The notes under the pieces are model-generated. The model searched no databases. It had not been told where the DNA came from and saw only the letters and a program-made list of their open reading frames with translations. This document shows positions 24,190-36,124 of a stretch of 64,000 nt of DNA, piece after piece. The stretch comes from Luzula sylvatica (Eukaryota > Streptophyta > Magnoliopsida > Poales > Juncaceae). The position numbers and the translations under genes were made by a program. The DNA lies in assembly GCA_946800325.1 (NCBI GenBank), contig OX326959.1, positions 28,471,115 to 28,535,114 on the forward strand. The letters run 5' to 3'. Within the stretch, counting starts at the first letter, position 1. Each line of letters opens with the position of its first letter.

Positions 24190-24559
24190 CTGCAAGAAAA
24201 TCAAACAAATCAGTTAAATTCCAGCCAAAAAACACACAGATCGACACTCAAGCTGACACAAACCTAATAAAAAAGCAAGGAAACAATCGAAAGTCGTAAG
24301 ATCTAGCAAGAATTCAATAAAAACGCCTCAATTCGAGACGAAACGGCCTAGATCTAAGATTACTTGTAAGAAACATCTGTAAATAACAACAAAGAAGCAG
24401 GACACAGACTTGCAGATAAAGAAAACCAAAACCACATACAACAATCAACACAAGTATTTCAAAGCGTACAAATTAAGAGATCCGCTGATATTGCTTCTTC
24501 TTCAAGACAAAGCAAACCAGATTTCACAAGTAAACAAAGAAAAATTGAACAAAACTTAC
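24190..24559 (-). other. Probable 5' UTR intron of the SAP gene
   Basis: On the minus strand the sequence reads TTTTTTAG|GTAAGTTTTG at the donor and TTTTCTTGCAG|ATTTACTG at the acceptor, 47 bases before the ATG. Leader introns are common in plant SAP genes. Confidence 0.7.
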
Positions 24560-24724
24560 CTAAAAAATCAACGATGAGCAGAAAATCAATCGAATCTTAT
24601 CTCCTTGAACTTGTATTTGAGGCGCCTAATCAGCCTTCTTATCTCTTTGCTTGATTGAGAGAGAGAGAGAGAACGAAAAAGTTGAATTTTGCCGAACGAT
24701 TTTTTTATGCGAGATAGACAAAGA

Positions 24725-24732
24725 CTATATAA
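24725..24732 (-). promoter_or_regulatory. TATA box of the SAP gene
   Basis: The minus strand reads TTATATAG, about 60 bp upstream of a CT-repeat leader. The distance to the intron donor fits a leader exon of about 130 nt. Confidence 0.55.
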
Positions 24733-27069
24733 GCACCAAAAAGCATATATGTCAAAAACTATAAACCTATACCATACCTCTAACGAGCCATTTTAAACCA
24801 ATAAACTCGTTACATTTTTATCTATACAGAATGCGTTATATGAAGGTGGATATTCCAGAAAGAACGATTAAGTCGGCTGCTTTTTAGAAAAGAAATGATG
24901 AGAGGCGAAAATCACCTCCAGTTTTCTATAACTGGAAATTTTTTATAGAAAGTAATGCAGGTCATATGACTCATTATCTATATTTAATGAAAATGGAGAA
25001 GAATTGGAACTTGTATTATTGCCGTAATTAGGAAATGATTCAGGGTAATCAAGCACGCGCGATTGTGACACTGACACGCGAACGTGAGGTCAGTAATTAC
25101 AGTGATTATAATTATAATCTGTAATTATTATTAGATGGAACAGGTCCATGTTGATACTGATGGGTACAGAGAATCCAAATTTTGTGCTATTGTTTTTAAT
25201 TGGAATATATTATATATGTGGAAATTGACGGATTAAAGAAGAGTGGTAGTTTTTGTATGCACCGGGTGCACCGTTTAATGGATGAAATTGATAAAATTCT
25301 TGATAGATTTTAGCTTTGTTTTTCTTCCCTCTGCAGAGTTCATTTCGGGAATACTCTCGAAGTAAATACGCCATTACTGAAGTATATTTCTCTCTTGATT
25401 ATTTTCAATCCTTACTTGAGATGTATTCAAATTTTAATTAGTATTTTTGTATGATTGATCAGGACTGATAAAATATAGGTATGTCGGTACTGGTACGATG
25501 GATTGTCTCTTGCTGAGTTGCTGGTGGGGGAAAGAGTAGGACATTTTATTGGTATGAAAATTCCCTATTCTTCAATTAATTGAACTTTCTGAGGTTGCGT
25601 TGCGTATGATATAGTTCATTCATTTACCAATTTGACCAAATACATTAGTTAATACTTAATAGTGTATTACCTATTAATCTATTATTGGGTATGTATGACC
25701 AAATACATTAATATAATAGCGTATTATCTTGTTTGTATTTTATAAGATTCTTAAAATTATTAGTTTTAAAATATTAATTATCATACTTAAAAATCTCATC
25801 GAATGAGCCTGAATGAGCACAATATGACAGACTTGCTCACGTGATTTGTTGCGTTTAACAGTCTTAAACTAATAGTGCGCATATCCTTGATTTTGCCCTC
25901 TTCTAGCTTATCGGTACCGATGGGAATGTCGTACCATACATATAGGTACAGTATGTTTCCTTGCCTATTTTGCTGTTCTATGATTTCTATCAGCCACCTT
26001 ATTTTTATTCCATCAACATATTGTAGAATTTCCACCCCTTGTGTTGTATCGCCAGGGAACGGGTTCCCACATAGAGCTTGATTACACAATTTCTTTTTAT
26101 GTAGAAAATGTTTTTTGTCAGATTTGCGAAAATAACGTTGGTTTGGCTGAATTTATAAATCTAGTTATTAACTTATTTCGCCATCTGATTTGACGAAACA
26201 CAGGTCTGTGAAACATCTTGAAACTATTTTTGAGACGTTAACTTGATCAAAAAATTGTTAGAGAGCTCCAAGTCCAAAATATTTAGTATGTTCCGTCATT
26301 TCATGGCAAGACGGACTAAATTATAACTTTTTGGACTTTTGACCTTGTTACCAATTTTTTTGAACAAGTCAACGGGCCGAAAACAAGTTTTAAGTTATTT
26401 CGCCAATTAAGATGGCTAAACAAGATTGGGAACGGGCGGGAAATGAGATTATCTATCTTTTGCTATCTCGGAGGGTGAAATAGTGGAAACAACATACTTA
26501 ACTATGTTTCGCCGTCTTAGATGACGAAACATGATTTTTTAGGATTTAGTTTACAAGGGTCATCCAATTAACAATTAACTAAAATATACATATGAATTGA
26601 CAATTCTTAATCAATATTTATTAATTATTAATTGGATGTTTTTTTGTTAATCATCATGTTAATTAAGTGTGTTAATTAGAATATAGATGACGTGGTGGTG
26701 AATTTTGGGGGCAAAGTATAATTTCCCTTTACTTTTAGTTCTATTTGTAGAATTCAATATTTCATCTTTTTCTTCATCTCATTTTTCCAAAATAACTATT
26801 TCTTCATCTTCTTCTTCTTTTTCTTAATCTCATTCCTCCAAATAAATGACGAATTATACACCGGGGCCAAATTGAGCTAAGTTTCCCCAACGCAATCTTG
26901 CATGTCTCTGCCTCTGATTGTGCCGGAGATGAACATTGTACCGGGTCACCACCATCATTATGAACTACGGTTCCTCCATTCTCTATTAGATAGACAAAAT
27001 GCCCTTTTTGTAAAGGCTATGTCTGATGCACCTCTCAGTTATGGTCCTAACTAATTGACTCCCGTACGT
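24733..27069. other. Intergenic DNA, no gene seen
   Basis: AT-rich; open frames up to 97 codons overlap on both strands and match nothing I know. The part next to 24733 should hold SAP upstream control sequence. Confidence 0.5.
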
Positions 27070-28312
27070 AGGCGCTGCGACACCTCACTCAAAATCTCTT
27101 TGTATACCTTTTTATTTCCCTAATATATGGTTCGATTCTACTCCATAGGCGCCGAGCACTACAGGTTAGCATCTCGTCGATTTTTAAATTTGCTCATGAT
27201 ATTTATACCAATTGAAATTTAAACCTGCATATTGCAGGTACCCTGGTACTGGTATCTTGGTAATTAGTGTAGCAAAAAAGGTATACAAATTACAAAGTGT
27301 GAACCAATTCTAAATAATGTTAGTAGTGAAGGCATATCAATAGATTCAATACACATAGATAACAAGTGTGACGTTGCTTAGTTGTTGGTGCATAACATGG
27401 GTGATCATCCTCACATGGCTCGTTTTAGGAACTTAACCATTTTCTAAGTCTAGTTCTCGATTTCTTCTCTGATTCACAAGCCTTTGATGGAGGTACTTAA
27501 CCATTTTCTTCTTTTTTTATGAAATCCAAATTATGAAATAAATTAAATTATTTGATTATCGAGTTTATGAAGATTAAATCATTAAATAACTGAAGATAAA
27601 TGTAGGAGGAGGACGCAAACGGGTGCAAACCTCTTTTGGGCGACACAAGCGTTATTGCGGCACATTTGGTTACGCATTGAGCAATGTTGGGGAGGAGTTT
27701 TGCATAAAAAATGCAGACCTAGTCGAAGTTGTTACCATACTCGGAGTATGTGGGGTCCTTCATCCTTGTAAGTGTTCTCCAAATGTACGTACTAAGGTAT
27801 CCAATATATTTGTCTTAAGAAAGATGTATATTCAACGATCATTTGAGTTTAGGCATTATGCTTACTTGAGTTTACCATGCTAGATGAATTTTTGAGAGAG
27901 GATCTTCAAGAGGTTAATTGGTCAACGACAATGGTGATTTGGCATCTAATAGTTTATATAAATTGAGGTTTTATTGGTGTTTATGATCCTTATTCTTTAA
28001 GGAATACACCTTACCGCCTTTTCTTTTCGCATTTTTAGATTCCTCTTCTATTCTCTCGTGCCTTGTTATGTTCTACGAGTTAAAACTATTTTCCCTAGTT
28101 ATTAATTCCAATATTATTCATAATCATGCTAATTAACCCGAATATATTGGGAGAACATTAACTATTACAAAAGCTAAACCAATACGAGATTTGGAAACCA
28201 AATCTAACAGCTTGATTTCATTTCATATTGCAGAAGAGGGGTTCAACAATGTATAGACTGTCCTTCCTAACCACTAACATGTGGACTTGCCAATTGCCAT
28301 CTATTCTCTGAG
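27070..28312 (+). pseudogene. Broken SLC35F-type transporter, tandem copy of the intact gene
   Basis: Pieces match, in order, the exons of the intact gene 5 kb downstream: exon 2 (27070-27166), exon 3 (TGGTACTGGTA at about 27248), exon 4 (27326-27432, then 27458-27489), exon 5 (27618-27767), exon 6 (27881-27932), part of exon 7 (28030-28080) and exon 8 fused to the end of exon 9 (28240-28312). Stops interrupt exon 4 (TAG after the AYQ-equivalent and again at the LLD-equivalent), the exon 5 frame is shifted, and most of exon 9 is gone. Exon 1 was not found. Confidence 0.85.
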
Positions 28313-28583
28313 GTATGTTTTTTTTTTTTTTTGAGAAAGAATAGAGAAGGGCTCATGTGTCCGCTATTTTGCATTAAAAATATTACAAATCTTATAAGGG
28401 TTCGTTTGGCAAGTGGAATTAGTAGAGTGGAACAGGATTGTAAGGTAGAGGAGAAAAAAAATTCTGAAATTAGTAATTTCATAATTTGATTTGATGTCTA
28501 AATTATAATATGTTGGAAAATATAATTTTTTTTTTGATTGTTTAGAAAATTTTGGAATTTTGAAATTGCAATTTTATGATGAG

Positions 28584-29293
28584 GGATTTATATATTTATC
28601 CTTTCTTAAATTTAAAATTACATATTTATCCTTTTTAAAACTTAAAAATATATATTTATCCTTTTCAAAATTAAAATATCATATTTACCCAAAAATCAAA
28701 AACCATCCAATTTTTCCGTTAAAATTAACGGTCAACATTTAAAATTACTATTTTACCCTTTGCATTTTTACTCTTCCAAAAATCCAAAATATCATATTTA
28801 CCTTTTTAGAAATAAAAATATCATATTTACTCAAATAATATAACAATATAATCTCATAGATAACAATATAAATGCAAAAAATACATCAATAAAATTTCAA
28901 AAGATAATCATTCTATCAATATCAGATGACAAAAACAAAAATGTAAACAAATATAGCTTCATAGAAAAAAATATAACCATAACTAAAAATATTATTACAT
29001 TATAGGGCATGATTTCTTCTTGTTGAGTGAGTTACATATGTTATTTTTATTATTAAGAGGGTAAATAAGATATTTTTATTTTTAAACAGGTAAATATGAT
29101 ATTTTGGATTATAGAAGGATAAATATACATACGGTAAAATAGTAATTTTAAATGTTGACCGTTAAGTTCAACGGAGAAATTGGATGATTTTTAATTTTTG
29201 GGTAAATATGATATTTTTTTATGAAATGGTAAATATGATATTTTAATTTTAAGAAGGATAAATATGTAATTTTAATATTAACAAAGGATAAAT
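28584..29293. mobile_element. Fold-back element with ~170-bp inverted arms
   Basis: The left arm (28584-28761) and right arm (29131-29293) are inverted copies rich in ATATTTATCC / GGATAAATAT units. Both contain a CCATCCAATTT...GTCAACATTTAAAATTAC block. Long arms without coding sequence suggest a Mutator-like or fold-back element. I could not settle a target duplication. Confidence 0.7.
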
Positions 29294-31206
29294 CGTAAGT
29301 TGGCCGTGTGGCATCTCCGGAGACGTAGGTACTTGCGAAAATCGAATCCGTCAACTAACAAGTGAAAAATAGTTAAAAGTAAGAAATCATCAGCCGAACT
29401 CCTTAATCACGTCTTGTGTTCGCTTGCTTTGTAAATTATTGCCTTGTGTGTTAATTACTTTTTCGTGCTTTGATTTAGATGTTAAATAACACAATATCCA
29501 TCCAAAATTGAATTATACATTTACGGTAAAAATTTGAATTAGTTTAGGTTAAACCATATAATCACTATTCGCCCCCCTCTAAATGATTAGGGAACATCAA
29601 TTATTAGGATAATACTCGTGCGATGCGGCGAGTATGCTAAGTATGGTATTTATTTTAAAACAAAATATTATTTTTCATGGTGATATTATCTCAAAATAAA
29701 ATTATTACACATTATATCAATCTCATCATATTGTTAAAATCTATCAATGTATAATTATATGTATATTTTGTATTATTTTATGTTATGATAGCACATGGTT
29801 CATTTTCTTATCAAATAGTAATGTATTTATTAGTAGCATTGTATAATAATATCTTAGGTATAATCTAATTTTATGTAAAAACATAATAATAAATATTATT
29901 ATCATTTGTTCATCATAATTCATGTAATACAAAATATAAAATGCATGAATCGTACAATCTATGTACTCGTCGCCGTACACCATAATTTAGTACTAATAAT
30001 TTTTTATTGATCCAAAAGTAAATCAAAATGATATACATATCACATTTAACAATGAAAACATGTAACAAAATAATATTAAAATTTAATTAAAAAAACATAG
30101 CTAAAAATTATTTAATATTATATGTTATTTTTAAATTTATAACTTTAAAAATAATAATAATATGTTAATTTTAAATTTAATTCAATAGTTAAGATATTTC
30201 ATTTTTTATGCATTTTTAAAAGTAATAATTATATTATATATATCAGTTACAAATGTCAATTCTTAAAAAAAACGAATAAATAAGGAAAGTTTGATGGTTT
30301 TTTATTCATTAATGCAAATGAGACTTAAACTCAAAAACTCCCACAATATATGTAACTAATGAATATTTATCATTACATAAATATAAAATAATATACAATA
30401 TCGATTCTTTCATTACATAAAATGTAATTATTGGATATCGTTTTAACATAAAACTTAATTAAAATTTATTGGATTGTTAGGTACCAACGATCACAAATTG
30501 TATTATCTGCACGTTAACTTAGGAGTTGCTCCCAACTTGCAAGCATATGTTCCCTCATTGTCAAGTTTTTGTCCAAATTTCCTCACATCATACGCCAATC
30601 CAAGACCAGTAAACGCTAATACGACAACAATTCAAGTTGTTCCATTGAAAAAAAAAGATTAAAGTAGTTGCGTGAATGACAATTAGAGACGATATTTGAA
30701 GCTATCCGAATTGTATTCGTAAAAATATCTGGATTCGAATTTCAATCGCGGCACTTTTATTGAGAGTCGTGTTCGATTTTAGTGTCAAATCCAAATTCGG
30801 ATCCGATACTCGAATCAAAATGAGCAGATACTCGATACAAAATGGAATTTATTCGAATATCCGGATTCGGATCTGGACTATATATATGTTTGATGTGTCA
30901 TATTTAATATTAATTGAAAAAAACATAGATAAGTGATAAATTTTGATGATTTAAAATCACAATCATAAAATTATGTTTAAATATAATAATTTAAATTATT
31001 CTTTAAAAACTAAAATTAGATTGTACATGTGACAATGTCATAATATTGTTTTAATGTCCAGAATTTTTTTTTTATCCGACAATATCTAAATAATTTCATA
31101 TCCTATTGAATAATATTCGGATCCATATCCGTCAAATAACGGATATGATACGATATGACCACTGTTTTTCCAAACCGTTTATATCCTATTGACAATGCTT
31201 TGCATT
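29294..31206. other. AT-rich intergenic DNA with GGATTCGGATAT tract
   Basis: No gene seen. About 30690-31190 carries repeated ATTCGGATAT/ATCCGGATTCGG words like those of the hAT-like element that follows, so it may be a decayed relative. Confidence 0.45.
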
Positions 31207-31807
31207 TAGGGATGTCAACGATTAGACAGTGGTCATACCAGATCCATATTCATATTATTTTCATATACAAATATGGATACGAAATTATCCTGATTCAAAT
31301 ACGGTCCGGATAATAAACGGATACGAATATTATTCGGATAAAGTCGGCTACGGATATAGATAAGATTTTTTCGGATATTAAAACAGATACCATGTTATGT
31401 AACATAACTTATTTTGTAACTATAAATATATATAATTTATGTCATAAACAATATATATATATTTATATTTCAACATGATTTTATGATTGTGATTTCAAAT
31501 CACTAACAAATCATTAATTTATATATAATTTTTCAACTAATATCAAATAAAATATATAAAAATATGTAATATACGGATCCGGATCCGGATACTCAATTCG
31601 GTTCCGAGTATCTGGATCACGAATCCGATCTCGACACCAAAACCGAATATCGGATCCGGTTCCGGATCTAAAAATTAGTAATCATATACATATTTTGATC
31701 CACTCGGATCTGGTTATTTTTTCCGAATCCGGATATTACGATTCGGATCGGTTCGGATCGTTTGGTTCGGATGGTTTCGGACAATATCCACACAGTCGAC
31801 ACCCCTA
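31207..31807. mobile_element. hAT-like element with GGATCCGGAT repeats, near SLC35F promoter
   Basis: Termini are TAGGGATGTCAAC and GTCGACACCCCTA (imperfect inverted repeat). The 8-bp duplication is TTTGCATT at 31199-31206 and TTTGCATC at 31808-31815 (7 of 8). It ends only about 95 bp before the ATG of the SLC35F gene. Confidence 0.8.
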
Positions 31808-31902
31808 TTTGCATCTCGCAAGTCGCACCCCTATTTGCACCTCTTTCTCTCTCTCTGTACGCGAAAGGTACTCATATCACAATTAGACCTTTTGGGGTAT
31901 CC

Positions 31903-33706
31903 ATGGTGATGAGTAGGAAGGTAAAGAAATTGGTTTTGGGTCTCATCTTCGGTCAGGTTTTATCCTTCCTTCTTGCAGTTACCAGCTTCACTAGCTCTTT
32001 TATTGCCAATCTTGGTAATTTATGATTTTACCCCCTTCCCTCATTAATCCACTTCTGCAAACTCCATTACTTCTTAATCGCCCCAATTATAACTCTGATA
32101 TGCAGGGGCCGATACACCTCTCACACAATCTTTCTTCACTTACCTTTTTCTTTCCCTAATTCATGGCACAATTCTACTTTACAGGCGACAAAAGCTCATG
32201 GTTAGTATCCTCTTTATCCCAATTTGAATTTGTTGATATCTGTAATTTATCTTGGTACTGGTACATTGTAGGTGCCTTGGTACTGGTACATTGTGTTGGC
32301 CTTTGTCGACGTGCAAGGAAATTATCTCTGTTAGTCTAGTAATGAATTTTCAATGTTGCTATGTATTTACTATTTATTTAGTAATTAAGAGAAGTTTGTA
32401 ATATGTAGTGGTGAAGGCGTTTCAATACACATCGATTACTAGCGTGACATTGCTTGATTGTTGGTGCATACCGTGGGTCATCATTCTCACGTGGCTCGTT
32501 TTGGGGACGAAATATAGACCGAACCATATCGCAGGTTCGGCCATATGCATTATTGGTCTTGTTCTTGTCTTCTTCTCCGATTCTCGAGCTTCAGATGGAG
32601 GTAATTAACCATTATCTTCTTCTTTTTCTTTATTGGAATATATATCGAGTTTATGAAGACCCAATAATTGAAGATAGGTGGGGGAAGTAAGCCACTTTTG
32701 GGCGATGCGCTTGTTATCGCAGCGACGTTTTGTTACGCGGTTAGCAATGTCGGTGAGGAGTTTTGCGTCAAAAATAGAGATCTCGTCGAAGTCGTAGCCA
32801 TGCTTGGAGTTTGTGGGGTTCTTGTTAGTACCATTCAAATGTATATCTTAGCTTATCTCATCCATTAGAATTGGACATATTTTCTGTTTCTCTAAACATG
32901 AGTTTAATATAAAATGCTAGATCAATTTTTGAGAGAAAAAATCTCCAAGAGGTTAATTGGTCTCCAACAATGGTAAAATTACTATTTTAATATTTTTTAT
33001 AGTTTAGTTTGAAAATATATTCATCTCTTTTCTTCATCTTTTTTTTTTTTTAGGTATCGTTATTCGCTGGTTACGCAATATCGTCATTTCTCTTCTACAC
33101 TCTACTGCCTTATGTTCTCAAGGTTCTGGTCCTCCCTAATTCCCCCCCACCAATTCTGAAGAAATTGATTTCATTTTATAATTGTAGATGAGTGGTTCGA
33201 CACTATACAATCTATCCCTATTAACATCTGACATGTGGGCCGTACTTATTCGCATTTTCTTCTATCGTCAACAGGTTTGCTTAATTCAAATCTCCACATT
33301 TTCTTAGTTGTTACTCAATTCTATCAAAAAGATAAGTTAGGGATGTAACGGGTCGGGTTTAAATTGAGTTGGATGGTTGGAGAGTTATGCGTACATGATA
33401 CATCCCTAAATAAAAGGTTGTTAAATTTCAAAAAAAATGATTTAGGTGAGTTGGCTATACTACATCTCCGTAGGAATTGTGGCGATTGGTCTTGTAATCT
33501 ATTCTCTGAGGTATTTTATTCTAAAAAAAAAAAAATACAATAATAAATGTCAAAATACTAGTCTAAATTAACCAAAAAAAAGCTTTAATTTATTACCATT
33601 TGTTGTGATTAGCGAGCCCATACATCCAAACCATATGGATTCAGACGAGGAAGCGAGAATTAATTACGAAGTACTCGCCGAAGAAAACACACAAGAACAA
33701 AAATAA
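31903..33706 (+). CDS. SLC35F1/F2-like (DUF914) membrane transporter
   Basis: Ten exons: 31903-32014, 32106-32200, 32272-32329, 32409-32600, 32678-32840, 32921-32972, 33054-33122, 33188-33274, 33446-33510 and 33613-33706. All have GT-AG junctions and continuous frame, giving 328 residues. The family belongs to the drug/metabolite transporter superfamily with about ten membrane helices; plant substrates are unknown. Recognisable family phrases are AFQYTSITSVTLLDCW (exon 4), GDALVIAATFCYAVSNVGEEF (exon 5), ISIFERKNL (exons 5-6) and NLSLLTSDMWAVLIRI (exon 8). The tail is hydrophilic and acidic. A second in-frame ATG lies at 31909. A 25-bp tandem duplication straddles the exon 3 acceptor. A broken tandem copy lies at 27.1-28.3 kb. 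The 3' end faces the methyltransferase gene about 100 bp away. Confidence 0.88.
33338..33410. mobile_element. Tiny TIR element in SLC35F intron 8
   Basis: TAGGGATGTAACGGG at left and GATACATCCCTA at right form an inverted pair (TAGGGATGTA / TACATCCCTA) about 70 bp apart within the intron. The ends resemble hAT-like elements. No clean target duplication is seen. Confidence 0.5.
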
Positions 33707-33806
33707 ACAACGAAACAATTTGTAATTAACAAACCATAATTTGTTATTATTATCATTTTTTCGATTTTTCGATTTTGTAAACTAAATAAACATAACTTAA
33801 ATCGGA

Positions 33807-35319
33807 CTAAATATTCGTTACGCCAACAATATATGCATTCCAAGCATCAATTTGTTCGAAAGACGAAACCTCTTCGTATTTCACGTCTTTAACACCTCTA
33901 AATTCATCCGTATTTTCTCTCGAATGAGTATCTGGCATTTCTCTCATCCAAACATGGATCGATTTAAATCCCGCCTCCTCCATGCACTCCTTTATCTCCA
34001 TTATTGACCACCTTTACAAATAAAACATAATTTTTTTAATATAAATTCTTAGTTAAATTTTAAATTTGAATTATGTAAAAACTTACAAGCGCCAATAATA
34101 TGAAAATGCATGGCGCATAATCTTCTTCTTCCCAAGTTGAAAATGAAGGCTAATTCTTGTTCTTCTATTAACTATATCAAACTCATCTTGCTCCCATATG
34201 TACTACCCCAAAAGTTTAGCTAAACATAATTAACATGAAATTATGAAAATGTAATTATTATAATGGAGAGATTAAATTACGGTAAAATTGGGGAATTTTC
34301 TTTGGAGACGAAGCTTGCATTCAGATGAAGTACCGCCATACAAATCCATCACGAAAATACCGCCTTTTTTAGACAACGCATTTAATGCGTGTCTAAAATA
34401 GAGAACTAAATCTTTTCTCTTATGTAGGCAACAACAACTATAGTTGAATGCGCATACAATATCTCTGCTAGGATAACTCGCCTCTAACATGTTCGACGAA
34501 ATGTCTAAGTGAGACTCAGACTCGTTTTCGCTCAGAGATAGATCTTTTATGAGATTTTCGGTTGGTTCGTACTTGACAATGCGTGACTCCATTGGAGAGA
34601 GAACATTGCCGTGAAAAAGAAAGAGTCTTGAGTACCCATCAGATCCAACTTTACTTAGATTATTCTCGAGACACCAGTTTAGAGATTCGAGATCTAGATC
34701 GAGACCCACTGCAGTTCTTCGTGAATCGGTTCTCAACCATTCGGTGCTGAAAGAATGTAAATTATGATCAAAGCTCGAAGAAATTGAAGAAAGGTGGAGT
34801 AATGGTACGTACCTGAGAAGAGCGGTACCACAAAAGTCCTCTTGGAAATGAAGAGGTTGTCTCCCACCAACGTACATGAGAAAGAATTTCTGCAAGTAGC
34901 TTATATCCCCCTTTGGCGACTAGCATTAGAAGATATAATGTGTAAAAGGTTGAGGTCACTTACCCACCACTAATGGATAAGTTAATTGGAGAAACAAGAT
35001 GAAAAATGAAGTGAGTAATGACCTGGACAGAGAGTTGGTAAAGATGGAACTTGGAGAGAGAAGAAGAATCTCCACCCAAATCATCATGCTTTTCAGTGGA
35101 TTCCGACTCCTCTTCTTCCTCCACTAAAGCTTCTCCTTCTTCTTCTTCATCTTCATGTTCACTTTCTTCTTTTGGCGGGCCGTCAAAAGCAGAAGAAGGC
35201 AAGGCGGAATCATCGTAATATTGCTCTTGGTCATCGTCTCGGTGTAGTTGACGACTTCTGTGAGACCCTCTCTGTCTTTGGCTTTGGCTTTCGCTTTGCT
35301 TCTTCCCCCGTTTCCCCAT
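33807..35319 (-). CDS. Class I SAM-dependent methyltransferase-like protein
   Basis: Five exons on the minus strand: 35319-35023, 34919-34813, 34746-34281, 34202-34087 and 34011-33807. The frame is continuous and gives 396 residues. Exon 1 encodes a basic then strongly acidic low-complexity N-terminus (GSHRSRQLHRDDDQ, then runs of E). The catalytic part starts near residue 100 (SPKGDISYLQKFFLMYVGG). Motif I is EDFCGTALLS (about 126-135), motif II AVGLDLDLESLNW, and a later IVCAFNYSC segment corresponds to motif IV. The substrate is unknown to me; the family is conserved across plants as an uncharacterised methyltransferase. The exon 1 donor (CAG|GTCATT) is weak but keeps the frame. The gene is convergent with SLC35F. 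Confidence 0.85.
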
Positions 35320-35797
35320 TTCTTCACGTTCCTCTCTCTCCCCGCCGCAAACTGCAAAGCCGTCGATGAAGATGAAGAAGCTCTAGTGAAAGTCAGAACC
35401 CCATGAACCCTCGAGGTCGTGCTCTGCACGTGCATTCTATCCATCCTAAATAATTATGATTTGTGTATATATATATATATATACATGCTAACAAGAATCC
35501 ATAAAAAAAATCCAAAAAGCAAAATATACTATTGAAATTAGCAAAATATATTATTGTATTTATCAAAAGATACTATTGAAATATATTATTTTATTCTCAA
35601 TTTTAACTATGTTAACATATATTATTGTATTTATCAAATATTTGGTACTTAATGTTTTTTAACCATTGAATTTGCATTAAGATTTGTGCATTTAATGATG
35701 TGCACAAAATTTCATGATCATCATGAAAAAACACAAATCTCAATACAAATCCAATGGTTAAAAAACATATTTGATACTTAATTAAGTAAGTTAGCCT

Positions 35798-35865
<68 letters not shown>

Positions 35866-36124
35866 GGTACTTAATTAAGACCATATGACATATATATATG
35901 GTAAGCCTCCCTCGTATATATATATTTTGCTTGATTGAAAGTTTCAAACTTTTTAACAAAAGAACTAAAAGACCATATGATAAACAAACAAACATCATGA
36001 TACTAACGGTGAAATTAGTTAAATACAATTTCATTCAAAAAACAATAAAATATCAAAGACAAGTAAACGCTTAATTAATTACAAAATTTCAACGATAAAT
36101 CCTAAATCGCTGATGACATCAGCA
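35320..36124. other. Intergenic DNA with microsatellites
   Basis: Between two minus-strand genes. It should hold the methyltransferase promoter (35320-35450) and the TAF12 3' UTR. (TA)n at 35801-35828 runs directly into (GT)n at 35829-35864. Confidence 0.6.
35801..35864. repeat. (TA)n(GT)n compound microsatellite
   Basis: A TA run followed without a gap by a GT run; antisense open frames across it are artefacts. Confidence 0.95.

Noticed and set aside
35612..36034. 140-codon frame with HTHTHT and IYIYIY runs
   Set aside because: It reads through a compound TA/GT microsatellite.
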